A stretch of 64,000 bases of DNA from Pedobacter sp. ISL-64 (GTDB lineage: Bacteria; Bacteroidota; Bacteroidia; Sphingobacteriales; Sphingobacteriaceae). Shown here in pieces: positions 8,546 to 17,000 of the stretch; within the stretch, counting starts at the first letter, position 1; every line of letters begins with the position of its first letter. Below the pieces are notes generated by a model. The model was not told the origin of the DNA. It ran no database searches and saw nothing but the letters and a program-made list of their open reading frames with translations. The translations under genes were made by a program, and so were the position numbers. The stretch spans positions 124,001 to 188,000 of the forward strand of contig NZ_JAGGPU010000008.1 in the NCBI RefSeq assembly GCF_018613605.1, given 5' to 3'.

Positions 8546-8914
8546 TTGGCAAAGAAGAATATTTTGGTTATCGAAGATAATCATGCAATCCTTGATGTTA
8601 TAACCCTTATTTTAGAAAGCGAAGCTTTTAACGTTGATGGACTAAACAAAGGTGCTGATTTTATTAACCATGTTCAAAAATTTAATCCGGATGTAATAAT
8701 AATGGATATTATGCTCCCTGACGCTGATGGAAGACTACTTTTAAAAGAACTTAAAGATACCGCAGCTACACAGCATATTCCCGTTTTAATGATTTCGGCC
8801 CGTTATAATGCCAACAATTATGCCTTAGATGGAATAGAAGCAGATGACTTTATGGCCAAGCCATTTAACATCGACGAATTGATGGACAAGATTTATGCTT
8901 TGCTGAGAAAATAG
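8546..8914 (+). CDS. Single-domain response regulator (receiver only)
   Basis: A 122-residue CheY-like receiver: acidic pair ED at 10-11, phosphoacceptor Asp54 in VIIMDIMLPDADG, the switch Ser in LMISAR and the conserved Lys in AKPF. There is no output domain, so it works by protein contacts or in a phosphorelay. The start must be TTG at 8546: a TGA lies eight codons upstream, no ATG intervenes, and translation from TTG gives the normal beginning MAKKNILVIEDN. Its partner kinase is unknown; a hybrid or phytochrome kinase elsewhere is possible. Confidence 0.88.
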   Translation: MAKKNILVIEDNHAILDVITLILESEAFNVDGLNKGADFINHVQKFNPDVIIMDIMLPDADGRLLLKELKDTAATQHIPVLMISARYNANNYALDGIEADDFMAKPFNIDELMDKIYALLRK

Positions 8915-8918
8915 CTTT

Positions 8919-9725
8919 TTACTCAGCCATACCAGGTAATTTTATTCCTCCCAGTTTTAAGTTTTTCATCAGCACTTCCAGAAAAGAAAGTTTAGTATCT
9001 GTAAAACCGTGTGCTTTAACCCAAACATTTAAACTTACTTTAAATCCGCTATCTTCTAAAGCAGACACACCAATTCTTCTTTCTGGTGTTTTGAGACAAT
9101 CTTTAAATTCATCGACAGTTTTATTGAAAACAGTTACGATCTGTTCATAATCGATACCATAGCTAAACTTCATTTCAATATCCAACCTCCTGCTGCCTTC
9201 TCTGCTGATATTGATAATCACTTCATTTGATAATTTGCCATTTGGAATAACTACCGTTCTGTTATCGAATGTTTTAACAATGGTATAAAATATCTGGATC
9301 GATGTTACAGTCCCTTCCTGACTTTGTGCAATAATATTATCGCCCACAACGAAAGGTTTCAACAGTAAAATCAATACACCACTGGCAAAATTTTGTAGTG
9401 TACCCGATAAAGCCAGGCCTGCCGCAACTCCAATACCACCAATAAGTACCGTTAAAAAAGTAAGCTGAATGCCAATAATCTGCATTACTGTAAGTACCAA
9501 TAAAACCCTTAAGGTAATGAGTATTAAACTGGTTAAAAATGGACGCAGTGACGGATTTATATCTTTACGGTGCATGCCACCCTGCATCCATTTTCCCAGT
9601 AGCTTAATTAGCCATAAGCCTAAAATAAGCAGCACCATACCTAAAATTACAGATGGTCCTTTATCAATTATCCAATCGTAGGCTTTATCATAAAAATGCT
9701 CGATGTTATTGGCATCAATCTTCAT
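8919..9725 (-). CDS. MscS-family mechanosensitive ion channel
   Basis: A 268-residue inner-membrane protein, close to the length of E. coli MscS. Three membrane helices fill residues about 15-130; the third holds the Gly/Ala-rich pore helix (GLALSGTLQNFASGVLILLL). The cytoplasmic beta domain follows (VVGDNI, then TVVIPNGKLSNEVIIN, the MscS signature) and an alpha/beta C-terminal part. It opens on membrane tension during hypo-osmotic shock. It converges with the response regulator with only 4 bp between stops. Confidence 0.93.
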   Translation of the reverse strand: MKIDANNIEHFYDKAYDWIIDKGPSVILGMVLLILGLWLIKLLGKWMQGGMHRKDINPSLRPFLTSLILITLRVLLVLTVMQIIGIQLTFLTVLIGGIGVAAGLALSGTLQNFASGVLILLLKPFVVGDNIIAQSQEGTVTSIQIFYTIVKTFDNRTVVIPNGKLSNEVIINISREGSRRLDIEMKFSYGIDYEQIVTVFNKTVDEFKDCLKTPERRIGVSALEDSGFKVSLNVWVKAHGFTDTKLSFLEVLMKNLKLGGIKLPGMAE

Positions 9726-9749
9726 AAACTAGGATTTTGCTTCTAATTA

Positions 9750-9905
9750 TTAAGGTTTTTTATGTTTAACGGGAGCATCTTTAGTTACATTTACTTTCTT
9801 GGCATCTTTGGCTGATGTTACTTTATCATCAGCACCTTTAGCTTTTGCATTTTTCGGTGCGGTAGCCTTGCTACTTTCTGCCGATGTTTTAGAATTTTTC
9901 ATCAT
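9750..9905 (-). CDS. Small Lys/Ala-rich basic protein
   Basis: A 51-codon frame (ATG-ATG start at 9905/9902) reading MMKNSKTSAESSKATAP and ending KHKKP. The composition (Lys, Ala, Ser, Asp; no hydrophobic core) suggests an intrinsically disordered protein, possibly nucleic-acid binding. It sits 9 bp after the SpoIIAA-like gene and 24 bp before mscS on the same strand, consistent with a three-gene operon. I do not recognise a family; low complexity leaves some doubt that it is translated. Confidence 0.55.
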   Translation of the reverse strand: MMKNSKTSAESSKATAPKNAKAKGADDKVTSAKDAKKVNVTKDAPVKHKKP

Positions 9906-9914
9906 TTTTAATCG

Positions 9915-10283
9915 TTAATCTTCAGCATTCAGCCAGGCCTTTGCCTCTTCTATCTCTTCTGGTTTAAAACCTTTTGATTTACCTGGCGTAGCCACTGTGA
10001 AAACATCAGTAAACCACTCTACTCCTTTTTCGGCGCTTACCACGGCTATTTTTTTCCATTTGGTAAAATTTTTCAAACCTGCTTTAACATCTTGTACCCA
10101 GGCACCAGCTGTAAAATTCTTCACGTCAGTTTCTAAAACGAGCAGATACCTGATTTCCTTAAATCGCTCAGCGGTTCTTTTCAAACCGGCTAATAAAACG
10201 TTCTTTACATCATCGCTTGTCACTTCTCCGGTAGCCCTTACGCCAAAAATATGATCTGGTAGTCCTGTTATTTCTGTTAGCAT
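9915..10283 (-). CDS. SpoIIAA-like (STAS/SEC14-type) protein
   Basis: A 122-residue single-domain protein matching the SpoIIAA-like family: N-terminal LTEITGLPDHIFGVRATGEV, central YLLVLETDVKNFTAGAWVQD, then the helix KNFTKWKKIAVVSAEKGVEWF and C-terminal PEEIEEAKAWL. The fold resembles STAS domains and is found in many environmental bacteria, often near stress genes, but a biochemical role is not established. It heads an apparent operon with the small basic protein and MscS, which hints at stress physiology. Confidence 0.82.
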   Translation of the reverse strand: MLTEITGLPDHIFGVRATGEVTSDDVKNVLLAGLKRTAERFKEIRYLLVLETDVKNFTAGAWVQDVKAGLKNFTKWKKIAVVSAEKGVEWFTDVFTVATPGKSKGFKPEEIEEAKAWLNAED

Positions 10284-10423
10284 AATTATTTCATTTATTT
10301 AAGAACACACTAATTCGTCAAGATGTTTGCCATTTAAATAAATTCTGAAAAGTTGAGTGACAACAAAAACACTATCTTACTGATACTGTTATACAAACAA
10401 TATTTATAAAATAAAAAAATCCT

Positions 10424-11542
10424 ATGAAAACTAACTGGTTAAAACCTGCTTCATTTATTTGTACTGTGGCTGTTTGTATTGCTGCATGTACAGGCGGAAC
10501 AAAAACGACTACGATTACAGATTCGACCATAACCGACTCTTCAGTAACTGCAGCATTAAAACCTGCCGGGCCTGCTCCTGAATGGGGAAAAACAATAAAA
10601 CCAGAAATGCAGACTGTAATAGAAAAATTAAATAGTTATGGAGATAAACCCTTAGAAACCTTAAGTGCTACCGATGCACGCAAAAATCATACACCAACCG
10701 ATGCGGTAATGGATTTGGCAAAACAAAATAATATAACCGTGCCAGCTGCGAAAGTAGATACTATAGGAAAAGATATTGATGTTAGCGGAGGTAAAATCCA
10801 TTTGCGTATCTACACGCCAAAAGGTGAAGGCGGGCCCTATCCGTTAATTGTTTATTACCATGGCGGTGGTTTCGTTATTGCCAATTTGGATGTTTATAAT
10901 GCATCTGCACAGGCATTGGCAGAGCAGGTTGGTGCAGTTGTGGTTTCTGTTGCTTACCGCTTAGCGCCCGAAAACAAGTTCCCCACTGCGCATAACGATG
11001 CTTTTACAGCTTATGAATGGGCTGTTAAAAATGCAGTAGATTTAAAAGCCGATCCGGCTAAGATTGCAGTTGTTGGTGAAAGTGCAGGTGGAAATTTAGC
11101 AGCAAATGTATCTATTATGGCCAGAGACAAACACATTATGCTTCCTGTGCACCAGGTTTTGGTTTATCCTATAACTCAAGCAGATATGGACACCGAATCT
11201 TATAAAATGTATGAAAAAGCAAAACCGCTAAACAAAGCAATGATGGTCTGGTTTACAGAGAAATATCTGACTACAATGATTGAAGCGCAGGATCCTAAAA
11301 TATCATTGGTTAATGGCAATTTAAAAGGGCTTCCATCAACAACTATTATTACAGCCGAAATAGATCCTTTGCACGATGATGGTGTAATACTCGCTGATCA
11401 ATTGAAAGCTGCCGGGGTAAAAGTTGACAGTAAAAATTATGAGGGTGTAACACATGAATTTTTTGGTATGGCGCTGCTTGTGCCAGAAGCGAAAGCTGCT
11501 CAGGCTTATGCCGCACATCAATTGAAGGCTGCCTTTAAATAA
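10424..11542 (+). CDS. Alpha/beta hydrolase lipoprotein, HSL-type esterase
   Basis: A 372-residue lipoprotein (lipobox CIAAC, Cys22) with a Thr/Ser-rich linker, then a hormone-sensitive-lipase family hydrolase. The oxyanion-hole motif YYHGGGF, nucleophile motif GESAGG, catalytic Asp in EIDPLHDDG and His in VTHEFFG are all visible in order. It should hydrolyse short-chain carboxylic esters in the periplasm or at the outer membrane. Lipid anchoring is less usual than the soluble cytoplasmic HSL enzymes. It is transcribed alone and followed by a long inverted repeat. Confidence 0.9.
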   Translation: MKTNWLKPASFICTVAVCIAACTGGTKTTTITDSTITDSSVTAALKPAGPAPEWGKTIKPEMQTVIEKLNSYGDKPLETLSATDARKNHTPTDAVMDLAKQNNITVPAAKVDTIGKDIDVSGGKIHLRIYTPKGEGGPYPLIVYYHGGGFVIANLDVYNASAQALAEQVGAVVVSVAYRLAPENKFPTAHNDAFTAYEWAVKNAVDLKADPAKIAVVGESAGGNLAANVSIMARDKHIMLPVHQVLVYPITQADMDTESYKMYEKAKPLNKAMMVWFTEKYLTTMIEAQDPKISLVNGNLKGLPSTTIITAEIDPLHDDGVILADQLKAAGVKVDSKNYEGVTHEFFGMALLVPEAKAAQAYAAHQLKAAFK

Positions 11543-11550
11543 GCGTTTTT

Positions 11551-11615
11551 AACCACAGATGGGCACAGGTAAACACGGATCTTGGTACCTGTGTCTATCC
11601 TTCATATCTGTGGTT
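11551..11615. repeat. Long imperfect inverted repeat (possible terminator)
   Basis: AACCACAGAT at 11551-11560 is complementary to ATCTGTGGTT at 11606-11615, with an inner pair ACAGGTA/TACCTGT. It follows the esterase gene and resembles the ACAGATG/CATCTGT stem after the phosphohexomutase gene. Confidence 0.6.
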
Positions 11616-11718
11616 AAATATTTTTCGAATTTGCCTAACTACTACATTGCCTCAAGCCCCGAATGCATTTCTGGTTATAGTACAATCCTAAACCCTTTAC
11701 CCTAACCGCGAAACCTAA

Positions 11719-12489
11719 CTAAGCTCCTTTCTTCGAACCCAAGCTCTGCATGAGTTGATCATACAGATCGTCGCTTGTAGCTTTTTGCGGTTTCATCTTT
11801 TTAACCGTTGCGCGTTTGCCTTTAGACTTTGCTTTAATAATCTTCAAGAGTTCACTACTGTAGTCATCTTTAAAGGCGCTCAAGTCGAATTTAGAGCTGT
11901 ATTGTTTAATCAAAGCCAACCCCACATCCATTTCTTTTTTGGTTATGGTAATATCATCAACCTTGTTAATTTCTGATAAACTCCTTATTTCCTGCTCAAA
12001 CCTGATTTTAGTAATCACAATTACATGCTCCATGGGATGGATAACACAAAGATTTTCTGTATTCCGTAGTACAAATCTGGCCACTCCAGCCTTACCCGAT
12101 TTTTCTAAGGCCTTTAGCAATAATCCATAAGCTTTTTTGCCCTGTTTTTCAGGTTCGGTGTAATAGGAAGTTTCATAATAAACAGGATTAATATCTTTTA
12201 TATCAACAAAATTCTCTAATTCAATAATTTTAGTTTTTTCAGGTGCAGCCTCTTCAAAATCGTGCTTATCTAACACAACGTATCTGTCTTTTAAAAAATA
12301 ACCTCTAACAATCTTCTCATAAGGCACTTCTTTATGGGTATTTTCGTTCACCCTTAAAAATTTAATCTTTGCGTGATCACGCTCATCAAGCATATCTAAA
12401 TCGAGGTTACTATTCTGGACAGCAGAAAACAACTTAATTGGAATGTTTACCAAGCCAAATCCAATAGAACCTTTCCATATTGATCTCAT
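11719..12489 (-). CDS. ku: Ku protein (non-homologous end joining)
   Basis: A 256-residue bacterial Ku. It begins MRSIWKGSIGFGLVNIPIKL, which is the canonical Ku N-terminus and fixes the start at 12489 rather than an upstream in-frame Met. The core beta-barrel (DHAKIKFLRVNENTHKEVPYEKIVRGY) and the segment MEHVIVITKIRFEQEIR follow, then a Lys-rich tail. Ku forms a homodimeric ring on DNA ends and recruits LigD. No LigD gene is in the window, so the partner must be elsewhere. Divergent from the glycosyltransferase gene. Confidence 0.95.
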   Translation of the reverse strand: MRSIWKGSIGFGLVNIPIKLFSAVQNSNLDLDMLDERDHAKIKFLRVNENTHKEVPYEKIVRGYFLKDRYVVLDKHDFEEAAPEKTKIIELENFVDIKDINPVYYETSYYTEPEKQGKKAYGLLLKALEKSGKAGVARFVLRNTENLCVIHPMEHVIVITKIRFEQEIRSLSEINKVDDITITKKEMDVGLALIKQYSSKFDLSAFKDDYSSELLKIIKAKSKGKRATVKKMKPQKATSDDLYDQLMQSLGSKKGA

Positions 12490-12617
12490 AATTAAATATT
12501 TACTTACTAACAAGTGTCTAAATCAGATTGTTTTGGCTTTATTAAGCGTAAATTGAGGAAATCACAAACTATTTAGATAATACAATGTTATTTAAGTATC
12601 AACCTATTTGAATACAT

Positions 12618-14888
12618 ATGAAAATCGCCTACATTTCAACCTATCCTCCTCGTGAATGCGGTTTAGCTACATTTAATCAAAATTTGGTTAATGCCTTAAG
12701 TTTAAATCCTGCTTATAATTCACAGAAAAGCTTTGTTGTTGCATTAAATGAATCGGATGATGTTAATGAACACGCTTACCCAAGCGAAGTGAAGTTCGTC
12801 ATCCGTCAGCAAAATCAAAAAGATTATATCGATGCTGCAGATTTTATCAATAACAGTGATGTAGATAGTTGTATTATTGAACATGAATTCGGTATATATG
12901 GTGGCAACAGCGGCGTATTCTTATTGTCCCTAATCAATAGATTAAAAAAGCCATTCATTACTATTTTGCATACGGTTTTAAAAGAACCAAATTTTATGCA
13001 ACAAACCATTATTAAAGAAATTGCAGTTAAATCATCTAAAGTAGTGGTGATGAGCAAAAAAGCAGTCATGTTTTTAACCAGTATTTACCAGATCCCTAAG
13101 ACTTCAATCAAATTAATTGAACATGGCGTTCCAGATCTGGAACCTATACCCAATAACGAAATTGTTCAGAGTGCGCTTTTTACCGATCGAAAGGTGCTGT
13201 TTACATTCGGCTTAATCAGCAGAAATAAAGGCTTAGAAACCGTAATTAAAGCTTTGCCAGAAATTGTCGCTCAACATCCAGATGTTTTATATGTGATTCT
13301 GGGTAATACTCATCCTGGCGTTGTAAAACATAATGGTGAGGAATATCGCGATAGTTTGAAAGCATTGGCAAAAGACTTAGGAGTGGAAAATAATATTGCT
13401 TTTGTTAATAAATTTGTATCTGAAGAAGAATTGCACCAGTATTTAACAGCCTGTTATTTATACATCACGCCTTATTTAAATGAAGCGCAGATAACCAGCG
13501 GTACTTTATCTTATGCTATTGGTGCAGGTGCAGCAGTAGTTTCTACTCCATATTGGCATGCACAAGAACTTTTAGCTGATAACAGAGGCAAATTATTTGA
13601 TTTCAAAAATGATGCGCAACTGGCAACCATTGTTAATGAACTATTAAGTGATAAGGATAAATATCAAAAACTGAAGCGAAATGCTTATGAATATGGCTTA
13701 AATCTTCGTTGGCCAGCCATTGGAAGTGTTTATCTTAATGTGTTAAACGAGGCTCTGGCCAATGGAAAAAAACCCGAAAGAGTTACACCTCCTATTATTG
13801 ATGTGGAAGGTATGCCAGTGCTTAATTTAGATCATATTTCGCTACTAACCGATGATACCGGAATTATTCAGCATGCCCGTTTTGGCATTCCAAATCTGAA
13901 AGAAGGCTATTGCATTGATGATAATGCGAGGGCATTAATTATGGCACTAATGGCTATCGAGCAGGATAAAAATCCTAAAGCTTTAAAGTTCATGCCCGTT
14001 TATCTGAGCTTTATTCAATATATGCAAACCGATGATGGGAATTTTAGGAATTTCTTGAGTTTTAACCGCAATTATTTGGATGAAATAGGCTCAGAAGACT
14101 CTTTTGGCCGTACCATCTGGTCATTGGGTTATTTAGTTTGCAGTGCACCCAACAATTCTTACCGTGAATTTGGTAGGGAATTATTTTCGCATTCTATTCC
14201 GCATTTTAAAGAATTAAAATATCTCCGTGGAAAAGCCAATACCATTATTGGTCTATCATATTATCTTTGTGCCCATCCTGGTGATGAGTTAATCACAAAA
14301 GAAATCAATATGCTGGCCAATTCATTAATGGCATCATATCAAGACAATAAGGATGGCGATTGGCATTGGTTTGAAGATATTCTTACCTATGATAATGCAA
14401 TCCTTCCTTTGGCTTTACTTCATCATTATGAAGTTACCGGAAATACAACATCCTATAAAATTGCGATGGAGAGTATTGAGTTTTTAAATAGCTTTTCTTT
14501 CGAAAATGGATATCTAAATCCGGTTGGAAATGCAGGATGGATGAAAAAACATGGCAAAAACCCTATCTATGACCAACAGGCTATAGAAACAATGGCAATG
14601 GTTTTACTCTATGCTAAAACATTCGAGGTAACCAAAGATGATAAATATTTAAATTTAATGCATGTTAGCTACGAGTGGTTTTTAGGAAGAAACAGCCTGC
14701 ATATTCCTTTATACGATTTTGAAACACATGGATGTGCAGATGGACTACAGTTTAACAGTGTAAACAGGAATCAAGGTGCTGAGAGTACATTGGCCTATTT
14801 CATCTCCCATTTGGCTATATTAAAGGCAGCAGAAGCGGAATATGAAACACTGTCGTCTCCCCTTGTAGAAGCTGATAAATGTAGCTAG
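12618..14888 (+). CDS. GT4-type glycosyltransferase fused to a helical toroid domain
   Basis: A 756-residue protein. Residues 1 to about 385 form a GT-B glycosyltransferase of family 4 (MKIAYISTYPPRECGLATFN; FTFGLISRNKGLETVIKAL; donor-site region YITPYLNEAQITSGTLSYAIG). Residues about 410-750 look like an alpha/alpha toroid as found in glycoside hydrolases (YCIDDNARALIMALMA; EDSFGRTIWSLGYLV; DGDWHWFEDILTYDNA). The pairing with a convergent GH130 enzyme is common in Bacteroidota and suggests mannoside metabolism; the acceptor is unknown. There is no signal peptide, so it acts in the cytoplasm. Confidence 0.85.
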   Translation: MKIAYISTYPPRECGLATFNQNLVNALSLNPAYNSQKSFVVALNESDDVNEHAYPSEVKFVIRQQNQKDYIDAADFINNSDVDSCIIEHEFGIYGGNSGVFLLSLINRLKKPFITILHTVLKEPNFMQQTIIKEIAVKSSKVVVMSKKAVMFLTSIYQIPKTSIKLIEHGVPDLEPIPNNEIVQSALFTDRKVLFTFGLISRNKGLETVIKALPEIVAQHPDVLYVILGNTHPGVVKHNGEEYRDSLKALAKDLGVENNIAFVNKFVSEEELHQYLTACYLYITPYLNEAQITSGTLSYAIGAGAAVVSTPYWHAQELLADNRGKLFDFKNDAQLATIVNELLSDKDKYQKLKRNAYEYGLNLRWPAIGSVYLNVLNEALANGKKPERVTPPIIDVEGMPVLNLDHISLLTDDTGIIQHARFGIPNLKEGYCIDDNARALIMALMAIEQDKNPKALKFMPVYLSFIQYMQTDDGNFRNFLSFNRNYLDEIGSEDSFGRTIWSLGYLVCSAPNNSYREFGRELFSHSIPHFKELKYLRGKANTIIGLSYYLCAHPGDELITKEINMLANSLMASYQDNKDGDWHWFEDILTYDNAILPLALLHHYEVTGNTTSYKIAMESIEFLNSFSFENGYLNPVGNAGWMKKHGKNPIYDQQAIETMAMVLLYAKTFEVTKDDKYLNLMHVSYEWFLGRNSLHIPLYDFETHGCADGLQFNSVNRNQGAESTLAYFISHLAILKAAEAEYETLSSPLVEADKCS

Positions 14889-14910
14889 AAGTTAAATTGT
14901 CTTGGAAATA

Positions 14911-14948
14911 AAAAGGCTGGTTCAGAAATGAACCGGCCTTTTTATTTT
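14911..14948 (+). terminator. Intrinsic terminator of the glycosyltransferase gene
   Basis: A 14-bp stem (AAAAGGCTGGTTCA with TGAACCGGCCTTTT, one G-U pair) with a GAAA tetraloop and a T-rich tail. Confidence 0.88.
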
Positions 14949-14951
14949 AAT

Positions 14952-15327
14952 CGTCATTGCGAGAAGGAACGACGAAGCAATCTCGTTTATATGATTAATC
15001 CATAAAATGAGATTGCTTCTTGCTTCGGAATATAATTTTACTAAAGTAGATGCTGACCACGTAGTAGCTACAAGACAATTGAAAATACTACGGTAGCGTA
15101 ATGGAGAATCCTAAAGCTCTTCAAGGCAAAATCTTTAAACTTTCGGTAACATAGTTCAAAGATCTCTCCTCCAAAGGAGTTCCTATGGAACACTCCGCCT
15201 TGCTTCGGTCGAGATGACGATTTTTCCGCTGGTGTCTATCAATAGTAGCCTGTCGAAGGACTTGTTTAAATGCCCCTTAAAACGTTTCGACAAGCTCTCC
15301 GTAGGAGTCCTTTGCACAACGTGACAA
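14952..15327. repeat. Mosaic intergenic repeat cluster (copy 2)
   Basis: This stretch between convergent genes holds no credible frame. It is built of repeat modules: CGTCATTGCGAG at its start, the GACCACGTAGTAGCTAC module at 15055-15085, CTCCTCCAAAGGAGTTCC (shared with the repeat at 32763), ATGACG at 15219, and a further inverted pair around CCTGTCGAAGGACTTG and GTTTCGACAAGCTC. Confidence 0.7.
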
Positions 15328-15376
15328 ATCAAAAATGAAACCACAACTTATGATATAGCCTCATGAAAGATCTGTG

Positions 15377-16843
15377 TTAATTATTTTCCAGCAATTTGGC
15401 CAGCAACAACTCCAGATTTACACTTGCAAACGAAGAACTATAATCAGATAAACCATAAGGAATAATTAATTCTCCATTACTGATAATCGATCCGCAGGAA
15501 TATACCACGTTGGGCACATAACCTTCACGTTCATCATTATTGGGAATAATCAACGGTTCCTTTAAATGGCCTATTTCTATACTTGGGTTTTCAAGATCCA
15601 ATAAACTTACTCCAATACAGTATCTTCGCATTGGCCCCACCCCATGTGTAATTACAATCCATCCTTTTTCTGTTTCTATCGGAGAACCGCAATTGCCGAT
15701 CTGTACCAGCTCCCAATCATACCGTGGTTGTTTTAAAAGAACCGGGTTTTCCCAAACATTTACTTTATCAGAAAACATCAGGTAGTTATTCCAGCCATCT
15801 ATCCGGCTCATCATCACGTATTTCCCTCTAATTTTTCGTGGGAATAATGCCAGATTCTTATTTTGTGCACCATCGCCATAAAGCGGAATCACTTTGAACT
15901 CGTAAAAATCTTCGGTTTGCACTAGTTTGGGAATAATTAATGAACCATCAAATGCGGTATAAGTGGCATAATATAATACTTTGCCATCGTCTTTAATAAA
16001 TTTAACAAAACGAGCATCTTCAATCCCTTTACGTTCAAATTCTGAAATGGGAAAAATTACACGATCAGAAATATCGGTATCTTTTGAAAAAGTTATGGTA
16101 TGATAAGTATCTGATAACCAAAGTATTTTATCATATTCAATTAAACGTGTTGGATTTTCCTTATGTAAACTTTTAGAATCTTTAATGATATTACTCAAAC
16201 TGGTATATTCAAATTTATCATCCAGTTTTGATTCAATTTCTTCCAATACCGAGGGATCAATCTGCGCGTAGGCTGCTTTTTTTAAGAATAGTTTTTTTAC
16301 ATAAATGGCATTTTTTACCACCTCAGCCTCATCAACATAATTTCCAACAGGTAAAACCTGGATATTATTGTCTTTATCAATTAAAGCCCGCCTAAAAACA
16401 ATAGAAGAAATGTGACCTTCGCCAACAGCCCTAAAACTGATAATTACCCGTTTTTCACCTTCTACCAGATCGGTTTGGTCGGGATCGTCTACAATACTGG
16501 GATTGAAAAAAGCGGCAGATTCAATTGAGTATTCGTGGGTAAAATAAGCGCCAATAAGCAGCTTGGTATATTCATCCAAATCTTCTATTTCAGTACCTAG
16601 GGCAATAAACTGCTTTTTTAATTTTTTGCAATGGCGGGTTAAAATTTTAGTGATATTTCGATGCCTTTTCGAATATTCCTGTAATATGGGCGATATCAGC
16701 GAAAAAACTTTTTCATCTGAAAACTCTAAAACCTTCCTGATTACTTCTAATGCTCTTTCCTCTCCGTTAAAAAAAAAACGGGCGATAACTCTTTTAGTAT
16801 CTGGGTTAACCTTAACAGGTTTACGTTCTATGTATAATCTCAT
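15377..16843 (-). CDS. Glycoside hydrolase family 130-like enzyme
   Basis: A 488-residue cytoplasmic protein. The C-terminal 350 residues match the five-bladed propeller of GH130 (mannoside phosphorylases and mannosidases): AAFFNPSIVDDPDQ, VIISFRAVGEGH, the central FERKGIEDARFVKF motif around the catalytic Asp, then NCGSPIETEKGWIVITHGVG and GYVPNVVYSCGSI. About 110-130 N-terminal residues, basic and helical, extend beyond typical family members. Whether it is a phosphorylase or hydrolase cannot be decided by eye. It converges on the glycosyltransferase gene. Confidence 0.85.
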   Translation of the reverse strand: MRLYIERKPVKVNPDTKRVIARFFFNGEERALEVIRKVLEFSDEKVFSLISPILQEYSKRHRNITKILTRHCKKLKKQFIALGTEIEDLDEYTKLLIGAYFTHEYSIESAAFFNPSIVDDPDQTDLVEGEKRVIISFRAVGEGHISSIVFRRALIDKDNNIQVLPVGNYVDEAEVVKNAIYVKKLFLKKAAYAQIDPSVLEEIESKLDDKFEYTSLSNIIKDSKSLHKENPTRLIEYDKILWLSDTYHTITFSKDTDISDRVIFPISEFERKGIEDARFVKFIKDDGKVLYYATYTAFDGSLIIPKLVQTEDFYEFKVIPLYGDGAQNKNLALFPRKIRGKYVMMSRIDGWNNYLMFSDKVNVWENPVLLKQPRYDWELVQIGNCGSPIETEKGWIVITHGVGPMRRYCIGVSLLDLENPSIEIGHLKEPLIIPNNDEREGYVPNVVYSCGSIISNGELIIPYGLSDYSSSFASVNLELLLAKLLENN

Positions 16844-17000
16844 TATTTATGCTGTTATGTAGTAATTTAACGCCTTCGGCCCTATTTCTTCCAACTTTAT
16901 ATTAACGAAATTTACGACTTAATTGTTTATATTATTTACAGTATTTGCACATAATTTTTACCTTTAGTTATTCACCCTCATATGTTAAATTAAACCTTAA

